Shown in pieces: positions 25,119 through 33,179 of a stretch of 40,496 bases of DNA (position 1 is the first letter of the stretch; each line of letters opens with the position of its first letter). The DNA comes from Sediminimonas qiaohouensis DSM 21189 (GTDB lineage: Bacteria > Pseudomonadota > Alphaproteobacteria > Rhodobacterales > Rhodobacteraceae), in assembly GCF_000423645.1 (NCBI RefSeq), contig NZ_AUIJ01000026.1, positions 1 through 40,496 of the forward strand, read 5' to 3'. The notes beneath the pieces were generated by a model. The model was not told where the DNA came from, searched no databases, and was given only the letters and a program-made list of their open reading frames with translations. Both the position numbers and the translations under genes were made by a program.

Positions 25119-26077
25119 TCGCCCGGCGCGCCATTCTGACCGGCCTTGGCGGCATCGCGCTCACGGCGGGGGCTTGGGGCACGGGGGACTATCGCGCCAC
25201 GATGGCAGCGGCCGAGGCCCGCATTTCACGGCGCAGCAGCATCATTAAGACGCAGGCTGGATCGCTGGAATACGCGGTTGCGGGGCGCGGGCCGCCGCTG
25301 ATGATGATCCACGGGACCGGAGGTGGCTTCGATCAGGGGCTAACCTTCGCGCATGGGCTACTGGAAGCCGGCTTCCAGATCGTTGTGCCATCGCGCTTTG
25401 GCTATCTGCGCAGCGCCTTTCCCGAAGATGCCTCGCCCGCGCATCAGGCGGATGTGTTGGTGGAGTTGCTCGACCATCTCGGCCTTGATCGGATCGCTGT
25501 TGCGGGCGGATCGGCAGGGGCGCTCACGGCGGCGGAATTCGCCCTGCGCCACCCCGACCGCTGCTCGCATCTCGTGCTGATCGTGCCAGCGATGAACCTG
25601 ACCGGCCGGGATCCGGTAGAATTCACTTCGTTGCAAAGCATGGCGGTCGAGCGCGTCCTGAACTCGGATGTCTGGTTCTGGGCCTTCGCGACACTTGCCC
25701 CGAATATGTTGCTGCGGACGCTCTTGGCCACCGATCCGGCCTTGCTGGCAAGGGTTTCCCCCAAGGAACGGCGCAGGGCCGACCTGATCCGGCAAGGGTT
25801 GATGCCGATCAGCCGCAAGACCGACGGTTTGCGTGCCGACGGCATCTGGGCGGGAACGCCCACGTCGACGGCGTTTGAGCGCATCGCCGCGCCGACGCTG
25901 ATACTGTCCTGCGAGGACGATCTCTTTGGCACGGCCGACACGGCGCGGCTACTGGCCGACCGGATCGCGGGCGCGCGCCTGACCGTCTACCCGGATGGCG
26001 GTCATATCTGGCTCGGCCACGACGCCGATCTGACGCGGGAAGTTCACGATTTCATTCGGGGTGCACCGCGCCCCTAA
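25115..26077 (+). CDS. Alpha/beta hydrolase, probably exported
   Basis: 320 residues. The N-terminus has paired arginines and a hydrophobic segment (ARRAILTGLGGIALTAGAWG), suggesting a Tat-like or other export signal. The fold is a classical alpha/beta hydrolase: oxyanion region MMIHGTGGGFDQG, nucleophile elbow AVAGGSAGALTA, acid in LILSCEDDLFGTAD, and the His in YPDGGHIWLGHD. The catalytic Ser-Asp-His triad is complete. The substrate is unknown. It overlaps the truncated beta-lactamase-like frame and is followed 19 bases later by the broken oxidoreductase, so the three once formed an operon. Confidence 0.85.
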   Translation: MIARRAILTGLGGIALTAGAWGTGDYRATMAAAEARISRRSSIIKTQAGSLEYAVAGRGPPLMMIHGTGGGFDQGLTFAHGLLEAGFQIVVPSRFGYLRSAFPEDASPAHQADVLVELLDHLGLDRIAVAGGSAGALTAAEFALRHPDRCSHLVLIVPAMNLTGRDPVEFTSLQSMAVERVLNSDVWFWAFATLAPNMLLRTLLATDPALLARVSPKERRRADLIRQGLMPISRKTDGLRADGIWAGTPTSTAFERIAAPTLILSCEDDLFGTADTARLLADRIAGARLTVYPDGGHIWLGHDADLTREVHDFIRGAPRP

Positions 26078-26096
26078 GCCTTTGCGGAAGAGCCCC

Positions 26097-27107
26097 ATGC
26101 CCTACACCCGTGTCACACTGAAGGCCTTCGGCGGTCCCGAAAACCTTGACATTGAGACGGTCGCCGACCTGCCCGAGCCGCGCAACGGAGAGGTCCGCAT
26201 CCGCGTTCTGGTAACGAGCGCGGCCTTCACCGACGTGATGATCCGCAAGGGGATGTATCCGGACGTGAAGGAAAAGCCGCCCCTCACCCCCGGCTACGAC
26301 ATGGTCGGCATCGTCGATAGGGCAGGCGCCGGCGCGACCCGGTTCCGGCCCGGCGACCGGGTCGCGGATCTCACGACGATCGGCGCCTATGCGGAGTATA
26401 TCTGCCTGCCCGAGGATCGGCTGACCCCGGTGCCTGAGGGCGTGTAGGACGTCGATGCGCTTGGTATGATCCTTTCGGCGGTGACGCCCTACCAGATGCT
26501 CCACCGCGTGGCGAAGGCAGCGGCCGGGCAGCGCTTGCTGATCCACGGTGCGGGCGGCGCGGTAGGCACCACGATGCTCCAGCTTGCCCGGGACGCAGGC
26601 GTCACGGCCTTCGGCACTGACGTCGTAGCCAAGCACGACCTGATCCGTAGCCTCGGCGCCACGCCCATCGACATTGGTGCGTCAGGGGCGGCGCTCATGA
26701 AGGCGACGGGCGGCGGGGTCGATGTGGTCTTTGATCCCCTCGATGGCGAGAGCCTGTCGCGCTCGCTCAGTACGCTGAAGCCGGGCGGCATGCTGGTCGC
26801 CTTCGGCTTCCAGAACCGGGTGCTGGGCGGGGGCGGGTCGATCCCGATGGATTTCGTCAAGCTGACGCTGTGGAACTGGTTGCCGAATGGCCACACCACC
26901 GCCTTCTACTCAATCGGCGCGATGCGGCGAAAACACCCCGAATGGTTCCGCGAGGACCTGGCCACCCTGTTTCAGATGCTGACCGAAGGGCGGTTGGCCC
27001 CCGTCGTCGCCGAGGTGCTGCCCTTGGCAGAGGTGCGGCAGGCCCATGACCGGGTCGAGAAGGGAACGGTCGCAGGGAAACTCGTGCTGAGGATCTCGGA
27101 CGTGTGA
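26097..27107 (+). pseudogene. Medium-chain NADPH:quinone oxidoreductase split by an in-frame TAG
   Basis: ATG 26097 is preceded by GGAAG. The first 117 codons (MPYTRVTLKAFGGPENLDIE, FTDVMIRKGMYPDVKEKPPL, TPGYDMVGIVDRAGAG, FRPGDRVADLT) are the GroES-like half of a zinc-free MDR/quinone oxidoreductase. The reading reaches LTPVPEGV, then TAG at 26445-26447, then continues in the same frame with DVDALGMILSAVTPYQMLHR and the NAD(P) Rossmann motif LLIHGAGGAVGTTMLQLA to TGA 27105-27107. Nothing else is missing; total length (336 codons) is normal for the family. The stop is a single nonsense change, or a sequencing error if the base is wrong. Otherwise the product is inactive. Confidence 0.88.
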
Positions 27108-27119
27108 GCCGATAATGCA

Positions 27120-27475
27120 GCCCTTTGACGCCGCACTTGACTGAGCGGTTCTCCTGAAACCAGTTCAACGTTGTTATCGTTAGGGTCGAAGGTAAAGACA
27201 CCACGCCGGCCCATCCAATCGCGTGTTTCAACGCCGTATTTCCAGCCGAATTTTCATACCATGCCATAACCGCGTCCTGTTTTTCCCAAGGCAGGCTGAG
27301 CGCAATGTGATGGAGCGGGGCCCTGGCCCTGTCGTTTGGAGCAAGTCACATGCCGGGGTGCGGTCTGCGCCTTCTATGTCGTGACGAAACAGGGCCAGCA
27401 CGGCGGTATGTCCGCCAAGGACCTCGGCGATACGAAAGTTGAATGCCGCGCGGGCAGGTTTCCATCAATGTCTCC
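27120..27475 (-). pseudogene. Frameshifted VOC (glyoxalase/dioxygenase superfamily) gene
   Basis: Reading the minus strand in all three frames recovers one VOC domain in order: FNFRIAEVLGGHTAVLALFR, then APLHHIALSLPWEKQDAVMA in a second frame, then KFGWKYGVETRDWMGRRGVF and TFDPNDNNVELV in the third. The last element is the typical C-terminal metal-ligand strand of VOC proteins. At least two frameshifts separate these parts, so the gene is dead. The 3' boundary is uncertain because the last frame runs on into the neighbouring oxidoreductase. Confidence 0.7.
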
Positions 27476-27488
27476 TTTGGTTGAGGCG

Positions 27489-28211
27489 TCAAGCTGCAAG
27501 CGCGGCGGACGTGCTTTTGCGCGGGCCACGGATGAGCAACCACAGGGCAAAGCCAATCTCGGCCAGCGTGACGATCAGCAACAGGGCGATTTTCACCGTC
27601 TCCAGCGTCGTCGCTTCGGGGAAGGCGAACATTTGCACGCTGTCCAACAGGTAGCCGGTTCCTCCCACGATCAGGCCGGCGCCTATGAACCGCGGGTAGA
27701 AACCGGAGCGCATGACCAGCACGCCGAGCAACAGCAGATGCAGGCAGAAGAAGATCTGCCAGATCCAGACGCCGGCATCATGAACGTGCCGCATCAGCCC
27801 CGCCAGTTCTACCCGCTGCGCTTCTGAGAAACTGTTCAACGACATCGTTCCATCGGCCAGCGCAAGGGAAGCGGCGTGAAAAAACAACATCGCCGCCATC
27901 ACCGCAACCATCATCAGCCGCGCATAGGACGCCGCGAGCGACAGCGTCGCGTTCACCGGCCGGAACATGAAATAGAGCATCACCGACACCAGGACCTCGG
28001 CCGTCATCATCACGACATCGCCAACCAGTCCTGCGTTGAATAGCGCACGTTGGCGCGCGATGTTGGCGAAGGTCGCGGCCGGGTCGCCCGGGACATTCAA
28101 CGCACTGGGCACGAAAAGGATCGAGAAACCGCCGGCTAAGGCGATAAGCAGGTAAAGCGCCCCGGTCAAACGGGCATAGGCGCGGGAGGATGGATGTTCA
28201 AAGGCGCGCAT
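27489..28211 (-). CDS. DUF4386 family integral membrane protein
   Basis: 240 residues; ATG 28209-28211 is preceded by AAAAGGAG. About six hydrophobic segments are visible (YARLTGALYLLIALAGGFSI, VVMMTAEVLVSVMLYFMF, MMVAVMAAMLFFHAASLAL, IWQIFFCLHLLLLGVLVM, FIGAGLIVGGTGYLLDSV, and a C-terminal LLLIVTLAEIGFALWLLI). The pattern matches the DUF4386 family, whose function is unknown to me. Transcribed divergently from a LysR regulator 92 bases away, so it is the obvious regulatory target. Confidence 0.82.
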   Translation of the reverse strand: MRAFEHPSSRAYARLTGALYLLIALAGGFSILFVPSALNVPGDPAATFANIARQRALFNAGLVGDVVMMTAEVLVSVMLYFMFRPVNATLSLAASYARLMMVAVMAAMLFFHAASLALADGTMSLNSFSEAQRVELAGLMRHVHDAGVWIWQIFFCLHLLLLGVLVMRSGFYPRFIGAGLIVGGTGYLLDSVQMFAFPEATTLETVKIALLLIVTLAEIGFALWLLIRGPRKSTSAALAA

Positions 28212-28303
28212 GGCGGGAACTCCTTTTGGGCGGCCTAACAGGATGCTCTTCGTCATAGGGATATTTGAAAAGGGTTGGAATTGACCAAGTTGGCCGATCT
28301 GAT

Positions 28304-29200
28304 ATGCATAAATGCATGGATTGGCGCAGCACCACATTCGACTGGAACCGGGCTCGGGCGTTTCTGGTGACCGCCGAGGAAGGGTCGCTCTCAGCCGCCG
28401 CGCGCGCGCTGAATCTGGCGCAGCCGACACTCGGGCGGCAGGTTGATGCGCTGGAAGGCGAGCTTGGCGTCGCGCTGTTTGAACGCACCGGGCGCGGGTT
28501 GCGCCTCACGCCGGCCGGGCATGAGTTGCTGGATCATGCGCGGCTTATGGGCGAAGGCGCCCGCGCCCTGTCGCTGGCTGCCTGGGGGCAGGCGGAGGCG
28601 CTGGAAGGCGAGATCGCGATCTCGGCCTCCGACGCCTATGCCAGCTACCTGCTGCCGCCGATCCTGGCGCGGTTGCACGCCGCCGAGCCGGGCATTCGCA
28701 TCGAGGTCGTGGTCTCGAACGCGCTGTCGGACCTGTCGCGGCGCGAGGCGGATATTGCGGTGCGCAACGTCCGCCCCACAGAGCCGGACCTGATCGCCCG
28801 CAAGGTGCGCGATGCGCCGGCTCGGCTCTACGCCTCGTCCGGGTATCTCGATCGGCTCGGACGACTTGAGCGAGTCGAGGAGTTCACGGTCGCCGAGTTC
28901 ATCGAAATCGATGGCCAGGGTAGCCTTATGGCTTTGTTGAACAGCAAGGGTTTCGCGCTCACCGAGGCCAATTTCCCGTATCGCTGCCGCAACTTCACCG
29001 TGATGTGGGAAATGGTCCGCCGGGGCATGGGGATCGGCATCCTTGACGAGCGTATTGGCGACGCCGATCCGGCAGTCGACCGCGCGGCGCCGGACTTCGA
29101 GCCGGTCAGCTTCCCGATCTGGCTTGTCTCCCACCGCGACATCGCCCGGTCCCGCCGCATGCGGGTTGTCTTCGATGCCCTGGCCGAAGGGTTGGGGTGA
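28304..29200 (+). CDS. LysR-family transcriptional regulator
   Basis: 298 residues from ATG 28304; an ATG four codons later (28316) is equally possible, and neither has a clear ribosome site. The N-terminal HTH is FLVTAEEGSLSAAARALNLA, then QPTLGRQVDALEGELGVALF, followed by the linker helix FERTGRGLRLTPAGHELL. The periplasmic-binding-protein-like effector domain occupies the rest (IRIEVVVSNALSDLSRREAD, MVRRGMGIGILDERIGD). The sequence before the start contains two ATGCAT hexamers (28304-28309 and 28312-28317), a possible operator. It probably controls the divergent DUF4386 gene and itself. Confidence 0.9.
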   Translation: MHKCMDWRSTTFDWNRARAFLVTAEEGSLSAAARALNLAQPTLGRQVDALEGELGVALFERTGRGLRLTPAGHELLDHARLMGEGARALSLAAWGQAEALEGEIAISASDAYASYLLPPILARLHAAEPGIRIEVVVSNALSDLSRREADIAVRNVRPTEPDLIARKVRDAPARLYASSGYLDRLGRLERVEEFTVAEFIEIDGQGSLMALLNSKGFALTEANFPYRCRNFTVMWEMVRRGMGIGILDERIGDADPAVDRAAPDFEPVSFPIWLVSHRDIARSRRMRVVFDALAEGLG

Positions 29201-29297
29201 ACCGCCGCGACAACGGCATCAGAGCGCGGTCCCTTGCCGAGGTCGCGTAAGGCCTACGGCTGCTGACGTTCCGCGCCGGTTAGGCACGCTGACCAGC

Positions 29298-29429
29298 TCA
29301 GATCGATCCAGCTGCGGCGAGCAGCGGCACCCAGAAACGCGCGAAGCTGAAACCGCCGAGCAGCAAGGATCGCCCGATCAAGGCGCGCAGCGGCATCTGC
29401 GCATCGCTCGGCCAGAACAGTTCGCTCAT
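29298..29429 (-). pseudogene. Remnant of an IS5-type transposase start
   Basis: A 43-codon minus-strand frame begins MSELFWPSDAQMPLRALIGR. Its first dozen residues match the usual start of IS5-family transposases (MS-L-W-x-x-D-x-Q-M), then it diverges and stops. The surrounding stretch 29201-29615 contains no other gene I can support. It appears to be a scar of a lost insertion sequence between the LysR gene and the metal-stress island. Confidence 0.4.
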
Positions 29430-29615
29430 ATCACCGCTCGATTTTCGGCCGCTGAATTGTGCCGTGAAGAGGAATTAAATGGATACTGAACCTAACCTGA
29501 ACTTACCGCTGGTCGGGCGGGCAAGGATCACACCCGGGATGTTGCCGTTGCAAGCGAACACGGATAGGTTTCCGCGTGTGAGAGCAGGGCGACGGGCATC
29601 TGAATGAGGGTGGAT

Positions 29616-29891
29616 ATGAAAAGGCAGTCACTGATAGCGATGGCAGGTGCCGTGACACTTGGCGCATGCGCCGCGCCGGACGATATGGGCGCGGGGCAGT
29701 CCGCAGGTGTGCCGGAGGCGGTCCTGGAGCTTGCCGCGCCCTATCAGGACCTGGAAACCGCGCGGCTGCGCGCCGAGGATGGATGCTATTGGTATCTCCA
29801 CGCAGGCCGGGTCGAGACAACCCTTTTGCCGTTGCGCACAGTGGACGGTCGCCCGATCTGCACGGCGACCACAGTTGAAAAGGCCGGGTGA
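29616..29891 (+). CDS. Small predicted lipoprotein, function unknown
   Basis: 91 residues from ATG 29616, chosen because GAGGG lies 6 bases upstream; an in-frame ATG at 29604 would overlap that site. The N-terminus MKRQSLIAMAGAVTLGACAA is a lipoprotein signal with lipobox LGAC and lipidated Cys18. The mature part contains EDGCYWYLHAGRVETTLLPL and DGRPICTATTVE, with two cysteines that could pair. This resembles small outer-membrane or periplasmic lipoproteins of Rhodobacteraceae, but I cannot name the family. It converges on the L,D-transpeptidase gene, which suggests an envelope role. Confidence 0.65.
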   Translation: MKRQSLIAMAGAVTLGACAAPDDMGAGQSAGVPEAVLELAAPYQDLETARLRAEDGCYWYLHAGRVETTLLPLRTVDGRPICTATTVEKAG

Positions 29892-29949
29892 GCCGGCCCT
29901 GCCAATCCGTTGCTACCCGGCATCATTCGATTGGCCGGGGTGGGCGCCC

Positions 29950-30615
29950 TTAGCTCCGTGCAGCAATGGCATCTTCGGGGGCGTACAGGTAGGCGGTAAC
30001 CCCGGTATCGACCTGTGGATAGAGGCTGATGATGTGCGCCATGACCATGCGGACGCATCCCGAACTGGCCCGCCCGCCGATGGATTCGGGATGCGGCGAG
30101 CCGTGGATGCGCAGGTAAGTATCGCGATTTCCCACAAAAAGGTAGAATGCACGCGACCCCAACGGGTTGGTCGGCCCCGGCTCTACCCCGTCTTCGAACT
30201 TGGCGTATAGCTCGGGGTCGCGGGCGATCATCGCTTGGGTCGGGGTCCAGTGGGGCCAGCGCACCTTGCGGCGGATCGTGTAGGTGCCCGGCTCATACAG
30301 GCTGCCGCGCGCGATAGCCACGCCATAGCGCATCGCGGTGCCGCCTTCTTCGATGTGGTAAAGGTAGCGCGCGACCGCATCCACATGGATATCCCCCGGC
30401 TTCAGGCCGTCATTGGCTATGACCTGCTGCGGCAAGAAGCGCGGGTGAAGGCCCCAGGGGTTGGTGGTGGCCGGGTCGTAGTTCGGCGGCGTCACTTCGG
30501 CGTCCCACGCGGCCTTCTGCGCCTCCGTCGGCCAGGTGCTGGCCATGAGCGGCCCGGCGATTGGCGGCGAGAACAGCGCCGCGCCGGTCATGATGAAATG
30601 GCGTCTCGTCAGCAA
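29950..30615 (-). CDS. Exported L,D-transpeptidase (YkuD domain)
   Basis: 221 residues. The start codon appears to be TTG (30613-30615), 7 bases after AGGAGA; no in-frame ATG precedes it. The Tat-like signal TRRHFIMTGAALFSPPIAG is followed by a YkuD catalytic domain with the motif IHGSPHPESIGGRASSGCVR; His171 and Cys187 are the expected catalytic pair. The protein cross-links peptidoglycan, or anchors proteins to it, in the periplasm. L,D-transpeptidases are often found with copper-resistance genes, and copper inhibits this enzyme class by binding the catalytic Cys. That fits its place at the edge of the island. Confidence 0.88.
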   Translation of the reverse strand: MLTRRHFIMTGAALFSPPIAGPLMASTWPTEAQKAAWDAEVTPPNYDPATTNPWGLHPRFLPQQVIANDGLKPGDIHVDAVARYLYHIEEGGTAMRYGVAIARGSLYEPGTYTIRRKVRWPHWTPTQAMIARDPELYAKFEDGVEPGPTNPLGSRAFYLFVGNRDTYLRIHGSPHPESIGGRASSGCVRMVMAHIISLYPQVDTGVTAYLYAPEDAIAARS

Positions 30616-30735
30616 GTCATTCTCTCCTCGAATTGCGGATGCCCATCGGGGCCCGCATGGTCGCGTAGTTGTAATCCCGCCTGCGCACTCTGTCTCTTGG
30701 GCTATATCGATTGAACGAAGGAAGGGCGACCCTCC

Positions 30736-32160
30736 TCATGTGACCCGCACCCACGTCATCATGCCGGACGCCGCGTGGCTGAGCATGTGGCAGTGAAACA
30801 ACCAGTCGCCGGGGTTGTCCGCGATGAACGCGATCTCGCGCGTCTCCCCGGCGGCGACCAACAGCGTATCGCGCATCGGGCTGGCGGCGCCGTCTGCCCG
30901 GACTTGCCGGAAATGCATCCCGTGGAGATGCATGGCGTGGGGGAAGACGGTATCGTTGACAATTTGTAGCCGTACCGGCTCACCAAGGGACAGATCGCCA
31001 AGCGGTTCCTGCGTCATTTCGGCCATCTCGTTGAAGGCCCAGAAGCGGCCCGACGCCGCAAGCTGGCGAAACCCGATACGCTCACCGCCAAGCAAGGCAC
31101 TATCCATGCGGCCCATGGCGCCGCCCGCCATTACGAGCCGCAAGCGCCGGGCCGCCGCGAGATCCGGCGCGCTCATGCGCGGGTTCGGTGGGAGCGGCGC
31201 GGGCGGTGCGCGGCGCGCACGGCTTGCTGAACCAGAGACCGGAAAAGCCGCCTGCGAGACAGGCCGGTTATCGCCGCCGCGCCGCAGAAGATACGCGGTT
31301 TCACCCTCCCCCGCGGTGATATCCACGATCAGGTCAACCCGTTGGGCGGGGCCGAGGATCAGGCCTTGCTCGACCGGCACGGGTGCGGGCAACGGCATGG
31401 CGTCCAGCGCCACCGTCCAGCCCGTGAGGCCGTTGAGTTGCAAGGTAAATATCCGGGCATTCGACGCGTTGATGAGCCGCAGGCGCAGGCGCTCGTGCCG
31501 GCGCACGGGGCGCGAGAAATCAAAACGCGCGTTGGTGGTGACGTAGTTCCCGATGCGCCCGGCATGGCTCATTGCCATCGGGTGATCAAAACTGTCGTCG
31601 ATCTGCGCGGTTTCTGGGTTGAGCAACCAGTCGTCGAGGATCAGCACTTCTTCGCGGTCCACGTCGGGCACCTCGGCTTCCTCGACGATAAGCGCGCCGT
31701 GAAGGCCCCGCGCAACCTGTTCCCAGGATCGGTCGTGCGAATGATACCAATAGGTTCCCGCATCCGGCACGACGAAGTCGTAATCGAAGGTATCGCCCGG
31801 CGCGACGGATTGCTGCGTCAGGCCCGCAACACCGTCCATGGCGTTGTCGATGCGGATGCCGTGCCAGTGCACCGAAGTTCCCTGCGGCAGCTCGTTGACC
31901 AGGCGGCGCGACACGCGCCCGCCCTGCGCAACGCGGATCTCCGGCCCCGGTGCGCCGCCGTCATAACCCCAGATCCCGGTCGCGGCATAGCCGGAGGGCG
32001 CGAGTTGGAACGAGGCGTTGCGGGCGGTCAGTGGCACGCGCGCCTCGGTCGCGGCCCGCAGGCCGGCAGGCAAGAGCGACAGGGCCCCCGCCGAGGCGCC
32101 GCGTTGCAGAAGATCGCGCCGCGAAATGCGGTTCCCCTTGTGATCCGGGTATGATTTCAT
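30736..32160 (-). CDS. Tat-exported multicopper oxidase
   Basis: 474 residues; ATG 32158-32160 has GGAGA 8 bases upstream. The signal SRRDLLQRGASAGALSLLPAG is a Tat signal, as usual for cofactor-loaded oxidases. All four copper motifs are present: HWHG (98-101), WYHSHD (138-143), HAMHLHGMHF near 417, and the C-terminal HCHMLSHAASGM carrying the His-Cys-His and axial Met ligands. It therefore has both the type 1 site and the trinuclear cluster. It oxidises Cu(I) or an organic donor and reduces oxygen to water in the periplasm. Neighbouring cupredoxin, cytochrome c and a two-component system support a copper-tolerance role. Confidence 0.92.
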   Translation of the reverse strand: MKSYPDHKGNRISRRDLLQRGASAGALSLLPAGLRAATEARVPLTARNASFQLAPSGYAATGIWGYDGGAPGPEIRVAQGGRVSRRLVNELPQGTSVHWHGIRIDNAMDGVAGLTQQSVAPGDTFDYDFVVPDAGTYWYHSHDRSWEQVARGLHGALIVEEAEVPDVDREEVLILDDWLLNPETAQIDDSFDHPMAMSHAGRIGNYVTTNARFDFSRPVRRHERLRLRLINASNARIFTLQLNGLTGWTVALDAMPLPAPVPVEQGLILGPAQRVDLIVDITAGEGETAYLLRRGGDNRPVSQAAFPVSGSASRARRAPPAPLPPNPRMSAPDLAAARRLRLVMAGGAMGRMDSALLGGERIGFRQLAASGRFWAFNEMAEMTQEPLGDLSLGEPVRLQIVNDTVFPHAMHLHGMHFRQVRADGAASPMRDTLLVAAGETREIAFIADNPGDWLFHCHMLSHAASGMMTWVRVT

Positions 32161-32224
32161 TGACTTGTCTCCGCTCCGTTTGTCGACGCCTTCCGTGCGC
32201 TGTGCCCGGAACAGCCGGGGATAA

Positions 32225-32246
32225 GAGGGCGGACACCGCCGCCCTC
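32225..32246 (-). terminator. Intercistronic hairpin between cupredoxin and multicopper oxidase genes
   Basis: GAGGGCGG (32225-32232) and CCGCCCTC (32239-32246) form a perfect 8-bp stem with a 6-base loop, followed on the minus strand by TTATCC only. It may attenuate read-through into the oxidase gene or stabilise the upstream message. It is too poor in T to be called a strong terminator. Confidence 0.35.
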
Positions 32247-32267
32247 TCGTGCAACTGCTCGGCAGGT

Positions 32268-32783
32268 TCAGCCTTCGCCCGTCTTGATGGCGATGTCACC
32301 CTTCATACCTGCTTCGAGATGGCCCGGCATGTTGCAGCCATAGCCGATCTCGCCAACCTCTGAAAAGGTCCAGATCACCTCGCCGGTCTCTCCGGGTTCC
32401 AGCAGGATGCTGTTGGGGTCGTCATGCGTCATGCCAGCCGCCTGCATCTTGTCGCGACGGACCTTGCGCATCGTCATCATGCCCGATTGCATCATCTTGC
32501 GCATTTCGGCCGCGTGTCCGCGCCAGGTGCTCAAAGTGCCGAGATTGAACTCGTGAACATTGCGGCCGTCATTCGTTACGACGAAGCGGACGGATTCACC
32601 CTCCGCAACGTCGATCACGGCCGGATCGAACTTCATCTCCGTCATCGAGACTTCGATCGTGCGATCGACCGCGCCGGACTTGCCGGCGCGTCCGATCACG
32701 CCATGCCCCGCATCGGCAAGCGCCGGGACGGGGATGAGTGCAAGGGCGGCAATCGCAAGGATGGTGTCTAGTTTCGTTTTCAT
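32268..32783 (-). CDS. Periplasmic cupredoxin with Met-rich insertion
   Basis: 171 residues from ATG 32781-32783, with AGGAAAG upstream; a start at 32816 would be too early. A signal peptide (AIAALALIPVPALADAG) precedes a plastocyanin/azurin-like fold. Type 1 copper ligands are His77 in GRNVHEFN and Cys150, His155 and Met160 in YGCNMPGHLEAGM. Between them an insertion at about 94-118 is unusually rich in Met, Lys and Arg (EMRKMMQSGMMTMRKVRRDK), a likely Cu(I)-binding arm. It may carry electrons or copper to the multicopper oxidase downstream. Confidence 0.88.
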   Translation of the reverse strand: MKTKLDTILAIAALALIPVPALADAGHGVIGRAGKSGAVDRTIEVSMTEMKFDPAVIDVAEGESVRFVVTNDGRNVHEFNLGTLSTWRGHAAEMRKMMQSGMMTMRKVRRDKMQAAGMTHDDPNSILLEPGETGEVIWTFSEVGEIGYGCNMPGHLEAGMKGDIAIKTGEG

Positions 32784-32834
32784 GTCTTTCCTGTCCTGTA
32801 TCAGGGTGTCTTGCATTTTTGGGTACGGTACAGG

Positions 32835-33179
32835 TCATGCCATGCGCGGCGGCGGGTATCGTGGCGCCATGGACCTTCCGCGCGAAACGGAATCCGGCGG
32901 GCGTTGCCGCTTTGCGTCCATCGGGCCAAACACGATCCGGGGCGGGGCAAGAGGTTCGACCGCTGCAAGATAGCAGTAGACATCGGGATGGCAGTGAGGT
33001 TGCGGTGCCGGCTCGGCAAACGCCTTCAAGGCCGCGCTGCTCTGGGCTGCGTGGCCGTGATCCGCGCGCTCGTTGGACATGCTCGCGCCAAGTGCAGGTG
33101 CCACGGCCATGAGCGCGGCCAGCACGAGCGCGAAAAGAACGGGCAGCGCGCCATTCGACTTTGGCCGACGAAGGGTCAT
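32835..33179 (-). CDS. Small exported His/Cys protein, unknown function
   Basis: 114 residues. The start ATG 33177-33179 overlaps the cytochrome c stop (ATGA), strong evidence for a real, coupled gene. A signal peptide or anchor (ALPVLFALVLAALMAVAPAL) is followed by a short mature part with NERADHGHAAQSS and PHCHPDVYCYLAAVEPL, offering His and Cys metal ligands, and a basic C-terminus. I do not recognise the family. Lying between cytochrome c and the cupredoxin, a copper-related role is plausible but unproven. Confidence 0.65.
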   Translation of the reverse strand: MTLRRPKSNGALPVLFALVLAALMAVAPALGASMSNERADHGHAAQSSAALKAFAEPAPQPHCHPDVYCYLAAVEPLAPPRIVFGPMDAKRQRPPDSVSRGRSMAPRYPPPRMA

